Origin: Salvator merianae
Taxonomy: Eukaryota; Chordata; Lepidosauria; Squamata; Teiidae
Direction: 5' to 3'
NCBI GenBank assembly: GCA_003586115.2
Contig: QVOM02000042.1
Span: 77,605,636-77,669,635 of the forward strand
Length of the DNA: 64,000 bases
The position numbers and the translations under genes were made by a program. Shown in pieces: positions 12,050-23,352 of the stretch; position 1 is the first letter of the stretch; every line of letters starts with the position of its first letter. The notes beneath the pieces were generated by a model. The model made no database searches. It was not told the origin of the DNA and worked only from the letters and a program-made list of their open reading frames with translations.

Positions 12050-13245
12050 TTGTCTAGACAACATGGGGCCAGCACTGTCTGTGCACATTTTAGTGACAGA
12101 TACATTTGGATATTTTGCTGGTGTGAAATACCTGGAAGTGTGCAACCACGACTGCCTCACATGCATGGCCGCCTTTTTTGGCCCCTGCACATGCACGGTG
12201 GGCACTTCCAGGATGGAGGCTCCCTCCAGATGTTAAGTTATAGTGCTATTTTGGGAAAACCCACCATCATGATTTGCGGGGAAATAGTGGGGCTGTGGTG
12301 GTGTGGTAATCTCACCATAGCATGGACATAGTAATTCTGAACAGAAAAAAGTGGCCAAAAGAAGGACAAGAACCCCCTTTATCTTCTTTTCTTCCACTAA
12401 AATTAAGGACCAAAACAGAGGAAACAAATCCATCACTTGTGATTTAACCCCACAATTCCAAGGCCTTATTTGCAGGCTTCAGGAATTCTGGTTACGCATC
12501 CTGGAAGCTTTTTGGACTGTCACCAACACGTTCAGAATATGCTTATTACTTGCCATTTTATCAGCAACTAAATGAGGTCACACAATTGGATATCAGGTGA
12601 ATTTTATCGTTTTATGTTCTGGGGTGCTAATAAAGAAGGTCATTACATTTATGGAGAATCTCTCTTATAGTTCCTATAATATAGAAGTAGATGATTAGGG
12701 CAATTACCAGTTTACCCTTTTCATCATCTCCCGAGGTAATTAAGCCTGGCTAAGCATTGATTGTACTCTGTGGTCACAATGCTCTCTTAATTTGGCTCTT
12801 ATAATTGTCCTAATTCTCTCTTCCATGCAAATTCCTGCTCTGAAAGGGAAGTATTTATCAGGATGAGGGCAGAATGGGCCATTGGTATAGCCCTCATTTT
12901 TTTTTTTTGGCTACAAGTACCTGTGGCTGCCAACAGTTTTCTTGGCAGACCTTTTGTGCTTTTAATAGATGAACAAAGGGCAGAAATTAAACAACAGAGT
13001 TATTTCTCGACATGGAGTGCAAGTAATAATAGAACTGGTGACATGTAGTGGCTGAACGGATTCTGACGAAGAAAACCACAAACTTCCTAGATAGGTTTAG
13101 ACCAGACACAATTTCTGTCTTTGTGTGTCATGAACAACTGGAACTTGCTTATCTTCCTCCTATATCTCACATACAATGTTGAGAAGCTGTGACGTGAAAG
13201 CTCCACCTGCTGTTAGAGACAAGGGGCTTCTCTGAGGAAGCCTGC
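12050..13245. other. Intergenic, possible transposon remnant
   Basis: Around 12160-12330 the strings cccctgcacatgcac and gggaaaaccca resemble pieces of 30340-30480, suggesting two decayed copies of one element. The ends could not be defined. Nothing else is recognised as far as the foldback at 13251. Confidence 0.3.
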
Positions 13246-13250
13246 CTGCG

Positions 13251-13471
13251 GTCTCTCAAACAGCGGCAGCCTGTGCCTTTAAGGGCGGGTGTTCGCGCGA
13301 GTGCCATGGCCGTTCGCGGGGCCTCTGGGCCTCTGTAGTGACACAGCAGGTTGCCTAGCGACCTGCTGTGTCACTACGGAGGCCCAGAGGCCCCGCAAAC
13401 GGCTATGGCACTTGCGCGAACACCCGCCCTTAAAGGCACGGGCCGCCGCTGCTTAAATATGAGTGAGAGAC
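13251..13471. repeat. GC-rich foldback palindrome, about 100-bp arms
   Basis: The left arm runs from about 13261 to 13351 and the right arm from 13361 to about 13452, with a loop of about 9 nt. The outermost gtctctca (13251-13258) pairs with tgagagac (13464-13471). Arms contain gcctctgggcctctgtagtg and its near-exact complement; the few mismatches are mostly C/T or G/A changes, several at CpG. Composition is much richer in G+C than the flanks. It is most likely a foldback or MITE-type element. If transcribed it would form a long stem. Confidence 0.9.
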
Positions 13472-16400
13472 GTTTGTGATTGGCTTTCCACGCACAAAAA
13501 TGTCATTGTGAAGGTCTCATATAGTTTCACTTGCATACATGTATTTTAAGGCCAGCACCTGCTGTCATTCTATATAAAAAAGGAAACCTTCAATAGGAAA
13601 GGTCTTGCAGAATCACTTCTGTGCAAAGCTGAAAACTGGCAAGTGCAGTGCAGTCTTCACATTTATTGTTGTTATCATCTTGTCCTTTGTGAGTTATCAG
13701 CTACAACCAAGGCTGCCTCTGGACAATATGGGGAAATGCTGACTTTTAAATGAATCCTGGCATTTCCCTGCCTTAGGGGATACTATACAATGTGTGGCCT
13801 CCTTTGGCACAGTACCAGACTTAACTTCTGGGAGCTCACTGTGTCCACTTCTTTTTCCTTTCCTTTTCCTGCATGTGCAGGCACTCCCAGAAAATGAATC
13901 TGACATACCAGAGGAGCTCCACCAGATGGAAAGCCCAGCCTATCTTTAATTCAAAATTTGAGTGCAGAGTCCTGACATAGTGGTGGAAGTATCTGACAGT
14001 CTTACCACAATGCCAGCACACTCTTGACATTTTAACCTAGCAACATACAAAGCCAGGTATTTCACTGAAGATGAGGACTGGACTGAGAACTCATAATCCT
14101 TGTCCATAAAAATCTCTCTCCCCCATATCAAGATTTTTCATTTCAGCTACATGATTTAGTCTAGAGACATCATTTTCACGTTTGCATTTTGAGCACTAGA
14201 AAGTCTTACAGATACCTGTCAGATTCATAGGTACTTGCCAATCTTTTGTCTACGTTGGTGTAATGGATAGAAGAGGGTGTTAAAATTTGCAGGGACAGGC
14301 TGTAGTTGAGTAGTCAAGCATGCTCATCCATTGTTTCATATTGTGGTTTGCTTTCTGCACAAAACCAAACTGTGTTTACACATAACTGCTGTCTAATAGA
14401 AAACTGGAGACTGGGAAAACCCCAAAGACCCAGTCTGTAGATGTAAACTGGTAGTGCTGTGGAGACGTCCAGTTTTCCAGTGCTGGTGTTGCATTAAACA
14501 AACAAAGTCACATTTTACTAACCATGTAAAATTGAAAGCAAGCTGTAAAAAGACTGTTTTATAGATGGGAAGGCACATTGTATCAATCTGTACAAACAAA
14601 AAACTTATACAAGCAAAAAAACATACTGTGAAAGGTATGGCTGTACCTATTTTGCAAACAGAAGGCATCGATTTCAACCACTCAAGGTAGGGCTGAGAAG
14701 ATGTATGCCTGAATTTGTAGATCTAAGTTGGTAGGCTTACATGCTTCTACTGCTAGGTGAGGGAAGGCCAAATGGAGTCAAATAGGTTGTTAACAGGGGA
14801 TGAAAGATGATAAATTTGTGTGTATGCTATAGAGGAGCCTATATAAAATCAAGGAAAGACAAAGGCAAAGTTGGCAGGTAGAGAACAGGACTGAAAATTG
14901 TGCACATCAGCGCCATCAAAAAAGGAATAATCGTGAGTTGGGGACACAGGCCTAGATTCAAAACCCAACTCTGAAGTACAGTTCTGTCAGCGTGATGTTG
15001 GCCTGGGCTCATTCGTGTCTCTCCGCCTGATCTCCTTCACGGGGTTACTGTGTGGGGCAAAAGAGGGTGGAGGGACTGGAACTCCTTGGACAGAAGAGAG
15101 AATATGAATGTCTTATGTGATAGCTCCGTATAGGCCCAAACTACTGACATATATATTCTTTGTGGGAGATGAATGTAGGAGCTGTCCTTGATGGCTTTAT
15201 TGTTCTGAGCATGCTGCTACTGCTGCTTCTTCTACCTGCTTAGAATTATGAGGGAACTAAAGTTCTTTCACATCTGGCCATGGTCAGCTGATGTTTGCAC
15301 ATTTCATCATGACCAATCAGTGATTATTTTCGATGAGTGTAGAATTAGACATGAAGGTATTTTGAGAACTAAGGGAAGAGTGAATCCAAAATAAAAGTTG
15401 TCTTTTCATTCTTCCTGCAATTGTTTTATGAGAATGTTCATTCATCTAAGACACATTCTCTCTTGCAATTTCTTGGCTTAATCTGTTGGGCTTATGTAAA
15501 AAAAAACTTTGTGTTGCATCATCACAAACAAATACTGGCTTTTTGAAATTTGGCAGCCATGTAAAGCGTGACCGAATTGAATAGGTACAATTACCTCCAA
15601 GTCACTGGATGTGACTGAAGAATAAATTTACATTATTGCAGATTTTGTTGCAAGGTCTGTACTAAATTGGTGTCTACGTGAAGGCTGATGTGTTCATGTT
15701 AAACAAAGATTTCATAATATGAAAAAGGGTTATAAAAGAACTTTTTTTTTGTTCTGGTAGTAAGATAACTTGAAAATGAAAGTTGGATGAGGAAAAAGAG
15801 CAGATTTTTGCATCATAAAATAACAGAACTTTTGGCATGGCTTTCAGTCTAGTGGCTAGAAAGTCAGATTTCACATTTCTCAGTGGTTTACTTAAGAGGC
15901 CAGGCGGAGGGTACCCTTGTGACTTTTCTTTAATGGGGTTCTTCATGGCAGCAGCAAAGCAGTTTTAGGCTGCCTCCAGAGGATGAGGGGGAACACTGGG
16001 AACCCTACATTGTCCCTCACCGTGGCCCACCAAATTCGTGGGGGGCTCCCCAGTTGTGTTTACCAGCAGCATCTGGAGAGAGACAGCAGTGTTACTTCAT
16101 TGGCAACGTCTGTAAACTTACCGCATTCTCATCTCATCTCATCCCATCTTTTTCCTTTTTTTGTCTGCCTCTCAGAAGTTGCCAGTAAAGTAACATCACT
16201 GGACTTCGCCAGATGCTATCAGTAAGGAAAACCATCCAGCACTATTTTTACTGCAAGTTAAGTGGCTGATGGGCCACGATAGCTGTCTGGCAGCCCAGCT
16301 ATGATGCCAAGAGCTTCTTGATATATAAAAGATGTCTGGGAGCAGCTTATGTCACTAGCGCACCAACAAAGAATGCTGGTACAACAGGTTTACAGCAGGA

Positions 16401-17370
16401 ATCGATTTGCGCAGTGAAATTTCATCACCAACCAACCCTGTTAGATTTGGCAGGTTTCAAAAGGGGATGCCAAGTTGGAAATCTGTTTCTGGGCACGGAA
16501 ATTATGAGATGTTGGACTAACTGAGCCAGTAATCTACTAAACTCTTACATTACTGTTGTACTTTTATCTCCCACTCAGTTTTTATATGTGGAAAGGTACT
16601 ATGATGGCTGATCTGAGACCATAATAGAATAAACTGAAAGTATCATGAACAACCGACTTTAAATCAGACTTAAAGTCCATCTGGCCTCCTGTTGTTCCTA
16701 GTGATGTTCCAACAGATGGCTGCTGAAAATCTGCAAGCAATGTGTAAGTCAATAGACCTGCACTCAGCTGGGCCCAGCTTCATCTAAATTTTAATCCCTA
16801 TTTGATCCACCTTCAGAGTAAGAAAATTGCAGAAGCATAGCGCGTTGTCATTTTCTTTCCACATTTTCTAACCTAAAGGCAGATTTTCTCGATTCTATAA
16901 TGTGGAAGGAAAACTGCTTGTCATTCACTTTGCTGATACACTCCAAAGGTGGATTGAAGATAGATTAAAACATAGGTGTAGCTGGCTCCATTTTGTCTTC
17001 AGCATTTAGTATTAATCCCAGTGTGATCTGGAGCACAATATAGTTGCACAAAGGGCTGTACAGTAGTGCCTGTAGTGGCGGGTGGGGAGCAAGGCAAGGC
17101 AGATTAAAAGGATAAGATGAGCTAATGGGACAATCCAGGGCTGAAATTCTGTGCAAACCCACATAAAATGGAGCTTATTTAGTTTGCATATAATGAGTTA
17201 TGTACACATAAGCCATCCCTAAATTGAAATCTGGGAAGGAGAAAGAGAAAGTGGATTCAGGTTCTCAGCTACTGGGTGGTGGGGCACTGCCCTCTTTTCC
17301 CTTATGGTCAGCTGTCCCTGCTTTTGTTCCATCTCCAGGTCTCTCCATTCCACCTGTCCGATTTCTACTC
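13472..17370. other. Intergenic, mostly unassigned
   Basis: No exon recognised. The piece 14493-14575 resembles 4080-4160 (shared 'gcattaaacaa-caa-gt...attttac-aacc'), so both may belong to one dispersed repeat. The remainder shows no structure that I can name. Confidence 0.35.
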
Positions 17371-17373
17371 TAA

Positions 17374-17747
17374 GGCCCTTTCCACACTGGCCTAGCAGAC
17401 CAGACCAGTGCAGCCCACAGTATGGGTAGTTTACATGGCAGACTGGTTTACTGAATGGAATGCACTGCTGAAATCGTGTCACGTCATGCCTCACTGGTAG
17501 ACTGCTTATAAGCTGTCCACAGGCATGCTATGGCGGTATAATGGACCATGAACTCTGTACAGACAGTGCGTGGCCATGGGAGGTATACAGTGCCTGGTGC
17601 CATTTTGGCTGGACCTGGAAGTCTGCTGCTTCCGCCCTGGCCAGTAACTTAGGCCTTCAAAGCTGGGTTAGGATGAGCTGTCCACGAAGCAGACACCTAG
17701 CACAGGCTGCCAAGGCTCAGGGTAAGCCGCACTGTGTGGAAAGGGCT
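17374..17747. mobile_element. MITE-like element, 'ggccctttccacactg' family
   Basis: Starts ggccctttccacactgg and ends actgtgtggaaagggct, its imperfect inverted copy. The same terminus is found at 22651-22830 and 33896-34014, with a diverged relative at 46312-46481. No coding capacity. No clear target duplication was seen, so hAT membership is only an inference from end style. Confidence 0.6.
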
Positions 17748-19080
17748 CCAGAAGAGCATTCAGCCGTAACAGAGTATATTCAGGCTTCATTAATGCCAAG
17801 GACCTGGTTGAGGTTGAGGTACAATTTCACCAGAGGATAATTTGACCAGGGATCATGGTCATACCAAAAGACATTAGTGTGTTTTAGGGCACCAGAGAAA
17901 CTGAGAGAGATTTTGGCCAGATCACACCCTTCTAAGTTAATGCTCACCAAGGCTGTCTTCTTTGGCTCCCCCATCTCAATCTGGTCAGAGGGTACTGTAT
18001 GCCACTCCATTCCACCTCTCCCATCCTTCCCCTCCCTCTTTTCTCCATAATTGAAGGCTATTCTGTCACTCACCTTTTGCCTACCCATGGGTAAGCCTGG
18101 GTATAATGGAAGCTTTTTGTTGGTTGCAGTGGAGTGACTTGCAAGGGGAGTGCTTCATAGCTCTGGCATCTCTTGGAAGGAAATGGGGGGAAGGATTCCT
18201 CCTTGTCCCCAACATCGGAAGAAGGACCATTGGGGGAGAGAAGAATTATGCAGCATCCCCAAGAAAATGAACAGAGAAGCAGTGGGGGGGAGGGGGAGAA
18301 ATCAGTATGCAAGAACGCAAGTGCTGATCATGAGAGCAAAGAGGTGAATGGCCACAAGCACCATCATGCTGGCATTGAAATCAGTCGTGAGCCCAGTTGG
18401 GTAGTCATGTTCATCATCAAGGGGTGCTCCTGAGCATTATTACAGCTCACCATGTGTCCTCTCTTCAGTGCCTGTATGTTCAGTTCTACCTCACCCCACC
18501 CCTTCCCTGTGCCTGATTGTATCTTCAGGGGTGCAAGTCCTTCCCCACCCTCCAGGTCTAAAGCAGCAATTGGCTGGATAGAGTAAGAGAAACCCACCCT
18601 CTGCCCAGCCAGGAAAGTACAGGAACTGCCCCCAATTGTCCTCTGGAATGATCAAATCCTGAGAAAAGAACCAGGCTAAGCAACGGAAATGGATCCAGTG
18701 CTGGGATAATCCAAAAATAGGAAAGTTCTGATATATAGCTAGGATATAAATCAGAATGGGCTTTTTGTGTGTGTGATCCCTCGAGACCACAGGCTATCTG
18801 AAGACATCTTATGGAACAGGTGTTATTGCAGTTCAAACCTTACAGGTGTTTTGGAAACAACTGGATTTGGAGTTGATGGTCTGAGATGGTGAAATCTGAG
18901 TCACAGGATATGGACAGTAGTGCTCTTTATAGACAAAGTAGCAGAAGTTAAAATGATGATCTTATCTAGAGTTTTATTTTTTACTTCAAATACTGTTATT
19001 AAGCCCCAAAATGCAATGGATTAAAATAATGGAGTGACTGATTTATCGATTTATATTTAAAAGCAAAAGACCTAAACTCT
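17748..19080. other. Intergenic, nothing recognised
   Basis: Many short overlapping open frames on both strands, none with a known domain. Their overlap argues against any being real. Confidence 0.4.
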
Positions 19081-19320
19081 CCAAGGCTGCGGTCCGACAT
19101 CGTAAATTTAATCCGTATCGGAAGAGTACAAGGACTGAATTCGTCTTCTGATCGTTCCCACAGTTGCAGTTTAACACGGACTCAATTCGTACTTGCTCGT
19201 TCCGACACTGATGTTTCCCGTGCTTGGCATGAAGAAACAGTACCTTTTCTGCCTCCACCCCTCGTCAAATTCCCCTCCCTGTGCAGTCAGTGATTAGCTG
19301 CAGTCCCAACGTTCAAATCT

Positions 19321-19385
19321 TGACGTCACAGGGGCGGGAAAGTCAAGCTCTACCCTTTTTGGGGGGATTCCTGCCCTTTATAAAA
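19321..19385 (+). promoter_or_regulatory. Candidate Pol II promoter: CRE, GC box, TATA
   Basis: A perfect CRE palindrome tgacgtca (19321-19328) is followed by ggggcgggaa (19331-19340, GC-box and E2F-like) and tttataaaa (19377-19385). Order and spacing resemble a compact TATA promoter. It lies inside a transposon-like block and no transcript or exon is recognised downstream. Confidence 0.4.
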
Positions 19386-19579
19386 ACATTCTTTAAATTA
19401 AAAGAAAAAAGCCTCCTAATCTCCTTGTTAGATCCTAAACAAGGGATCAAAGCAAGGTGTGGAGAGAAACTGCTTTGGGAGGGTGGCTGGTTGTTTGGGT
19501 TTTTTTTGTTGTTGTTGCTTTTCCACATTTTAAAAATAATAAAATTTCTCTCATTCCCTGCCGGCTTACATACAGCGCT

Positions 19580-19655
19580 CTGTGTGTGTGTGTGAGAGAG
19601 AGAGAGAGGGGGGGGAGAGGGGGGGGAGAGAGGGGGGAGAGAGAGGAGTGGGGTA
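19580..19655. repeat. GT/GA-rich simple repeat
   Basis: (GT)n passes into (GA)n and a G-rich run. Confidence 0.9.
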
Positions 19656-19774
19656 TGCTGCAGAGGGCTGGGACAGAAGACAGGTCAAGATAGGCGTGAG
19701 GTGGGAAGCCTTTTTGCTGGCTTCCGCTTGCTCTTGCTGTTCTGTCAGCTCTTCAGCTTGCCACGCCCCACCTC

Positions 19775-20005
19775 CTTTTCTTCTACTTTGAGGGAGTTGT
19801 GCTACTTCAGAGGTCCACAGAACAATAGCAGCATCTTCCCTCTTTTCTGCATATGCAGACACCAAGACTAGAGAATGAGAAAGTGGAAGACTTTCACCTT
19901 CTCTGTGCTTGGAGTCTGCATATGTAGAAAAGAGGGGAGATGCTGCTATTGTTCTGCAGAGCTCTGAAGTAGCGCAAATCTGTAGAAGGAAAAGAAAATT
20001 TTACA
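19775..20005. repeat. Long hairpin, 88-bp arms and 5-nt loop
   Basis: Left arm 19797-19884 and right arm 19890-19977 are near-perfect reverse complements (for example agcagcatcttccctctttt against its complement on the right), with loop ggaag. Weaker pairing continues outward to about 19775 and 20005. A transcript would fold into a single long stem. It lies in the centre of the element at 19085-20834. Confidence 0.9.
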
Positions 20006-20869
20006 GGGTTGTCCCTGCACGTTTTGTGTGTCTGCACGCTAGAAAGGTGGGAAATGCTGCTGCTGCTTTAGCCGAGTCTGAACGTCTACAGAGTTCTAGG
20101 CAGCCTCAGTTTGAGGGCAGGAAAGAGAAAAGTTCCCATCCAACTTGTCCCTGCGCGCGCATGTGTGTCTGCTTGCCTAGAAACGAGGAAGTACTGTGCT
20201 CCCTGCCCACTCATCCCTGCTGACACCCCCCCAGCATAACGTGACAACAAAGTTGGTCATTGGACGGCAGCTGTGTAGCTGTGTGCTGCCAACAGCAAAA
20301 CTCATCTTGAGCGGGTTCTTTGTTGGGGCAAGAGGACTGCAACCCCAAACAGGCGCAGTTTCTTTTTTGGTTTAAAAAGCAGACGGAAGTGGGGGAAGCC
20401 TTTAATTTCTTCCTGGCAGTGTCGAATGGGGGATAAAGAAAGAGAAAGGACTGCAGCTTAGCGAAGTAAAAAGGAGGACGGTTTCTTTTCTCATGGCAGC
20501 GACGGAAGGGGGGATAATGGAGGCAGAGAAAACTACTGTGCTTCCTGCCCACCCACAAAGTCTGTCATTGGATGGCAGGAAATGCAAAGCCCTCCCTCTG
20601 CCGCCCCCCAAAAAGTACAGTCCCTCCCAAACAGTATCCTTCCCCGTTTCCACATCGCAAAGTAAAGCGCGCTAGCGATCTGGAATGGCTTGAGAATTCA
20701 TTAAATCCAAATACAAAGTAGTCCGGATTTCGCTGATTTAGTCCAGAAAAACTACGGAATGGCAAGATCATGTCGGGCCAGCGGGAACTGAAAACGGCCT
20801 GTAAACTGATTAAATGCCGTGTCGGAACGCGGCCCAAAAGTATATTATAAAAAACCCACATTCAATGGT

Positions 20870-22200
20870 CATTGGGGAATACCCAGTTTAATGACTTATT
20901 ACTGAACTTTTTGCATACCCCAGACATTACATGGAACAAGCAATCCCATACATATGGAGGCAGATTGAATTGGAAAAGAATCCAGAATTGAATTGAGAAA
21001 ATTCCTTATGTAAATAATTTGAAGACCAGGAATAAACACACAACTCAATGATCCAAAATCAACTTCATGGCAGATTAAACTCTTACCAAGTATCTCCCCC
21101 TTTTAGATTTGAAATTATTTGAACCTTTACAGAATATAATTAATAATAAAGAATGGGAGAATTAAAAAAAGAAAAGGCTGGATAAATTGCAGGACCTTTA
21201 TGATTATAATCAACAACTCAAGATAAACATAATCAAGGAGGAGTTTACACCTGTGGAAAAGAATTGGCTAGCATGGAAGGCAATGGAGAAAGCTCTTAAA
21301 TCCCAACAGATGAAAGTAATAACCTCCTGATCTCTCACTCCCTTCAGAATGATGTTAAAAATGGTTTCAACAACCCTAAAAGGGATAATGTCAAAAATAT
21401 ATAAAGCAATGATTGAAGAGCCAACACCAACTCAAGTTCTGGAAACTTTATGGGAAACAGATTTGGGTAAAAAAAATTCTAACACCTGGCAAAAGTTGGC
21501 AAATGCCAAGCAAAACTGGCATTCCGCAATTTAGATAAACCTATACAAAATACTCTAAAGATGGCACAGAACCTATTCAAATAACTAAACCCCCTCAAGC
21601 ACCAACTGGTAACTGCTGGAAAGGTTGTTGGAAAATACCCATGTATTTTCCTATGCTCTGAATGTGCCCCAAGGTATACCAATTTTGGCAAACAATACAA
21701 CAAGAACTATTCCAAGTGCTCCATGTGCTAATACCTAGGCAACCTAAGATATACTTACTGCAAGATTTTTCATCACTGAAAATGAATAATCACACAAGTA
21801 TTGTTACATTATAGACTTTACACAGCAGCACTACTGATCACAAGGCAATGAAAATATGCGAATAAAGTATAATTGGTTATGGGATTTATTACTAAATGAA
21901 TATATAACAGCACAAAGACGGACAATAGATAAAGAGGCAGTGGCAGTTTATTTGGAAACCTGGTTACAAGCATGGGAAACACTCTCTGTAACAGTAGAAG
22001 CAAATGTTCCGCACTGTCTTTCTTCTATAAGATCATTATTCAATTTGTAATAACACCTAAAATTAATTGACCACACCAACGTTCCAACAATAGCACTGTG
22101 GTGGGGGAAAGGGTTGTGGGTGAGGTAATTGAGGGGAAACAATGTATTATGCGCTGGCTATAACTTCAAAAAGCAATAAAAATAAATTATATATAAAAAA
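20870..22200 (+). mobile_element. L1 LINE 3' end, decayed
   Basis: Broken + strand frames show the C-terminal hallmarks of L1 ORF2: a frame at 21349-21534 (KMVSTTLKGIMSKIYK type) and, near 21610-21710, a CWK-GCW then C-KV-QFW pattern corresponding to the cysteine-rich C-terminal segment. An A-rich tail lies at about 22170-22205. Only the terminal part of ORF2 is present; the endonuclease and reverse-transcriptase core are absent. Multiple stops and frameshifts make it inactive. Confidence 0.75.
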
Positions 22201-22650
22201 AGAGGAAACACAAAATTGTTAGGCAAAAAAACTGTTCCTCCACCCCTAGTTGGATGACAACGTGACAGATTAAGTTCACAGAGATCATGTTTGCAGCAAG
22301 AGATGCTGGGCCAAAGAAGAAAAGGCTAATTCCCCTCTCCCCTTACTCTTTCACATATTTACCATACTTTATGATTTTCAGTTGTTAGGGTGCAGTAAAG
22401 TGATTGCTTTAGCATCCTGATATGGAATTGTACTCTAGAGTTTCAGGTAACTTCTTGCCCTGACATGTGAAGTTCCTTCAATTATTTACAGTATGGCACT
22501 TGGCTTGTTCTAATAACTAGCTGCCCAAAGATTTTGGGTGTGTACTTGGGAATGAGACTTCAGTGTTCTTCAGTACATGTATAAAAAGAAAAGAAGACGG
22601 GTATTCCTGCTCATAGAAGATCTACAACACTACCAATGGCTGTTAGAAGA

Positions 22651-22830
22651 GGCCCTTTCTGCACTTGGCGTTTTTGCAGATTTTATTCTGGAATAGGGAC
22701 CTGCCATTCACATGCTAGTGCAATCTATAAAGGGTCTTGCCCAGGGCCTACCTTAGTCTGCACTAGCATGCAGATGGCAGGTCCCTATTCTCAGATATAA
22801 TTCTGAATAAGGCCCAGTGCAGAAAGGGCC
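22651..22830. mobile_element. MITE-like element, 'ggccctttccacactg' family
   Basis: 180 bp, beginning ggccctttctgcac and ending gtgcagaaagggcc, with long internal arms that pair (tctggaatagggacctgcca against tggcaggtccctattctcag). Closely similar in layout to 33896-34014. Confidence 0.75.
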
Positions 22831-22922
22831 GATATCTCTGGTATGAAACTGATTTTTCTTCAGGATCTTTCAGTGTCCCCTCTTTGTGAAAATACTAAAA
22901 AAAAAAGTAAGTCATATTATAG

Positions 22923-23352
22923 TACAGTAGAGTCTCGACTATCCGACGTAAACGGGCGGGCTGATGGTCGGATAGCTGAGACCGTCGGATAATCCGGAGG
23001 GTCTCATTCCTCTCTCCCCCCCCCCCCAGTCTGTCAGTCGCGCGTGCGACTGACAGACTAGGAGGGAGAGAGAGGGATCGGAAACGTCAGACAAATCAAG
23101 GCAAAAGGAAGACCTTTGCCGCGAAGGTCTTCCCTTCACCTTGATTTGTCTCCGTTTCCGATCGCTCTCTCCTCCCCCCAGTCTGTCACTCACCCTTCTC
23201 TCCTTGCCAGTTGCAGCCGCCATGTTTGGGGGCGTGTTTGGGGGCATGTCTGGGGCACAGAAATGCCTACAGCCACGCCCCCAAGCAGCTGCGATGTCGG
23301 ATAATCCAGAGTGTCGGATTACTGAAGGACGGATAAACGAGACTCTGCTGTA
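22923..23352. mobile_element. Tc1/mariner- or pogo-like MITE with nested hairpins
   Basis: Begins tacagtagagtctcgactat and ends 'aaacgagactctgctgta', so the ends are inverted repeats flanked by TA, the target duplicated by Tc1/mariner-type transposases. The motif gtcggataatcc recurs near both ends. The interior holds two smaller palindromes: about 23028-23060 (gtctgtcagtcgc arms) and about 23072-23165 (arms around gaagacctttgccgcgaagg). No transposase is encoded. Superfamily placement rests on end sequence and TA flanks. Confidence 0.75.

Larger units (their letters stand above)
19085..20834. mobile_element. 1.75-kb foldback DNA element
   Basis: The left end reads ggctgcggtccgacatcg then 'taaatttaat'. 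The right end, reverse complemented, reads ggccgcgttccgacacgg then 'catttaat', giving imperfect terminal inverted repeats of about 30 bp. Inside are a CRE/GC-box/TATA cluster (19321-19385), a GT/GA-rich tract (19580-19655), a strong hairpin (about 19775-20005) and a partial direct repeat (20190-20275 versus 20530-20580, sharing 'cattggatggcag'-type text). The content is much richer in G+C than the L1 remnant that follows. No transposase-like frame is visible, so it appears non-autonomous. Confidence 0.55.
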
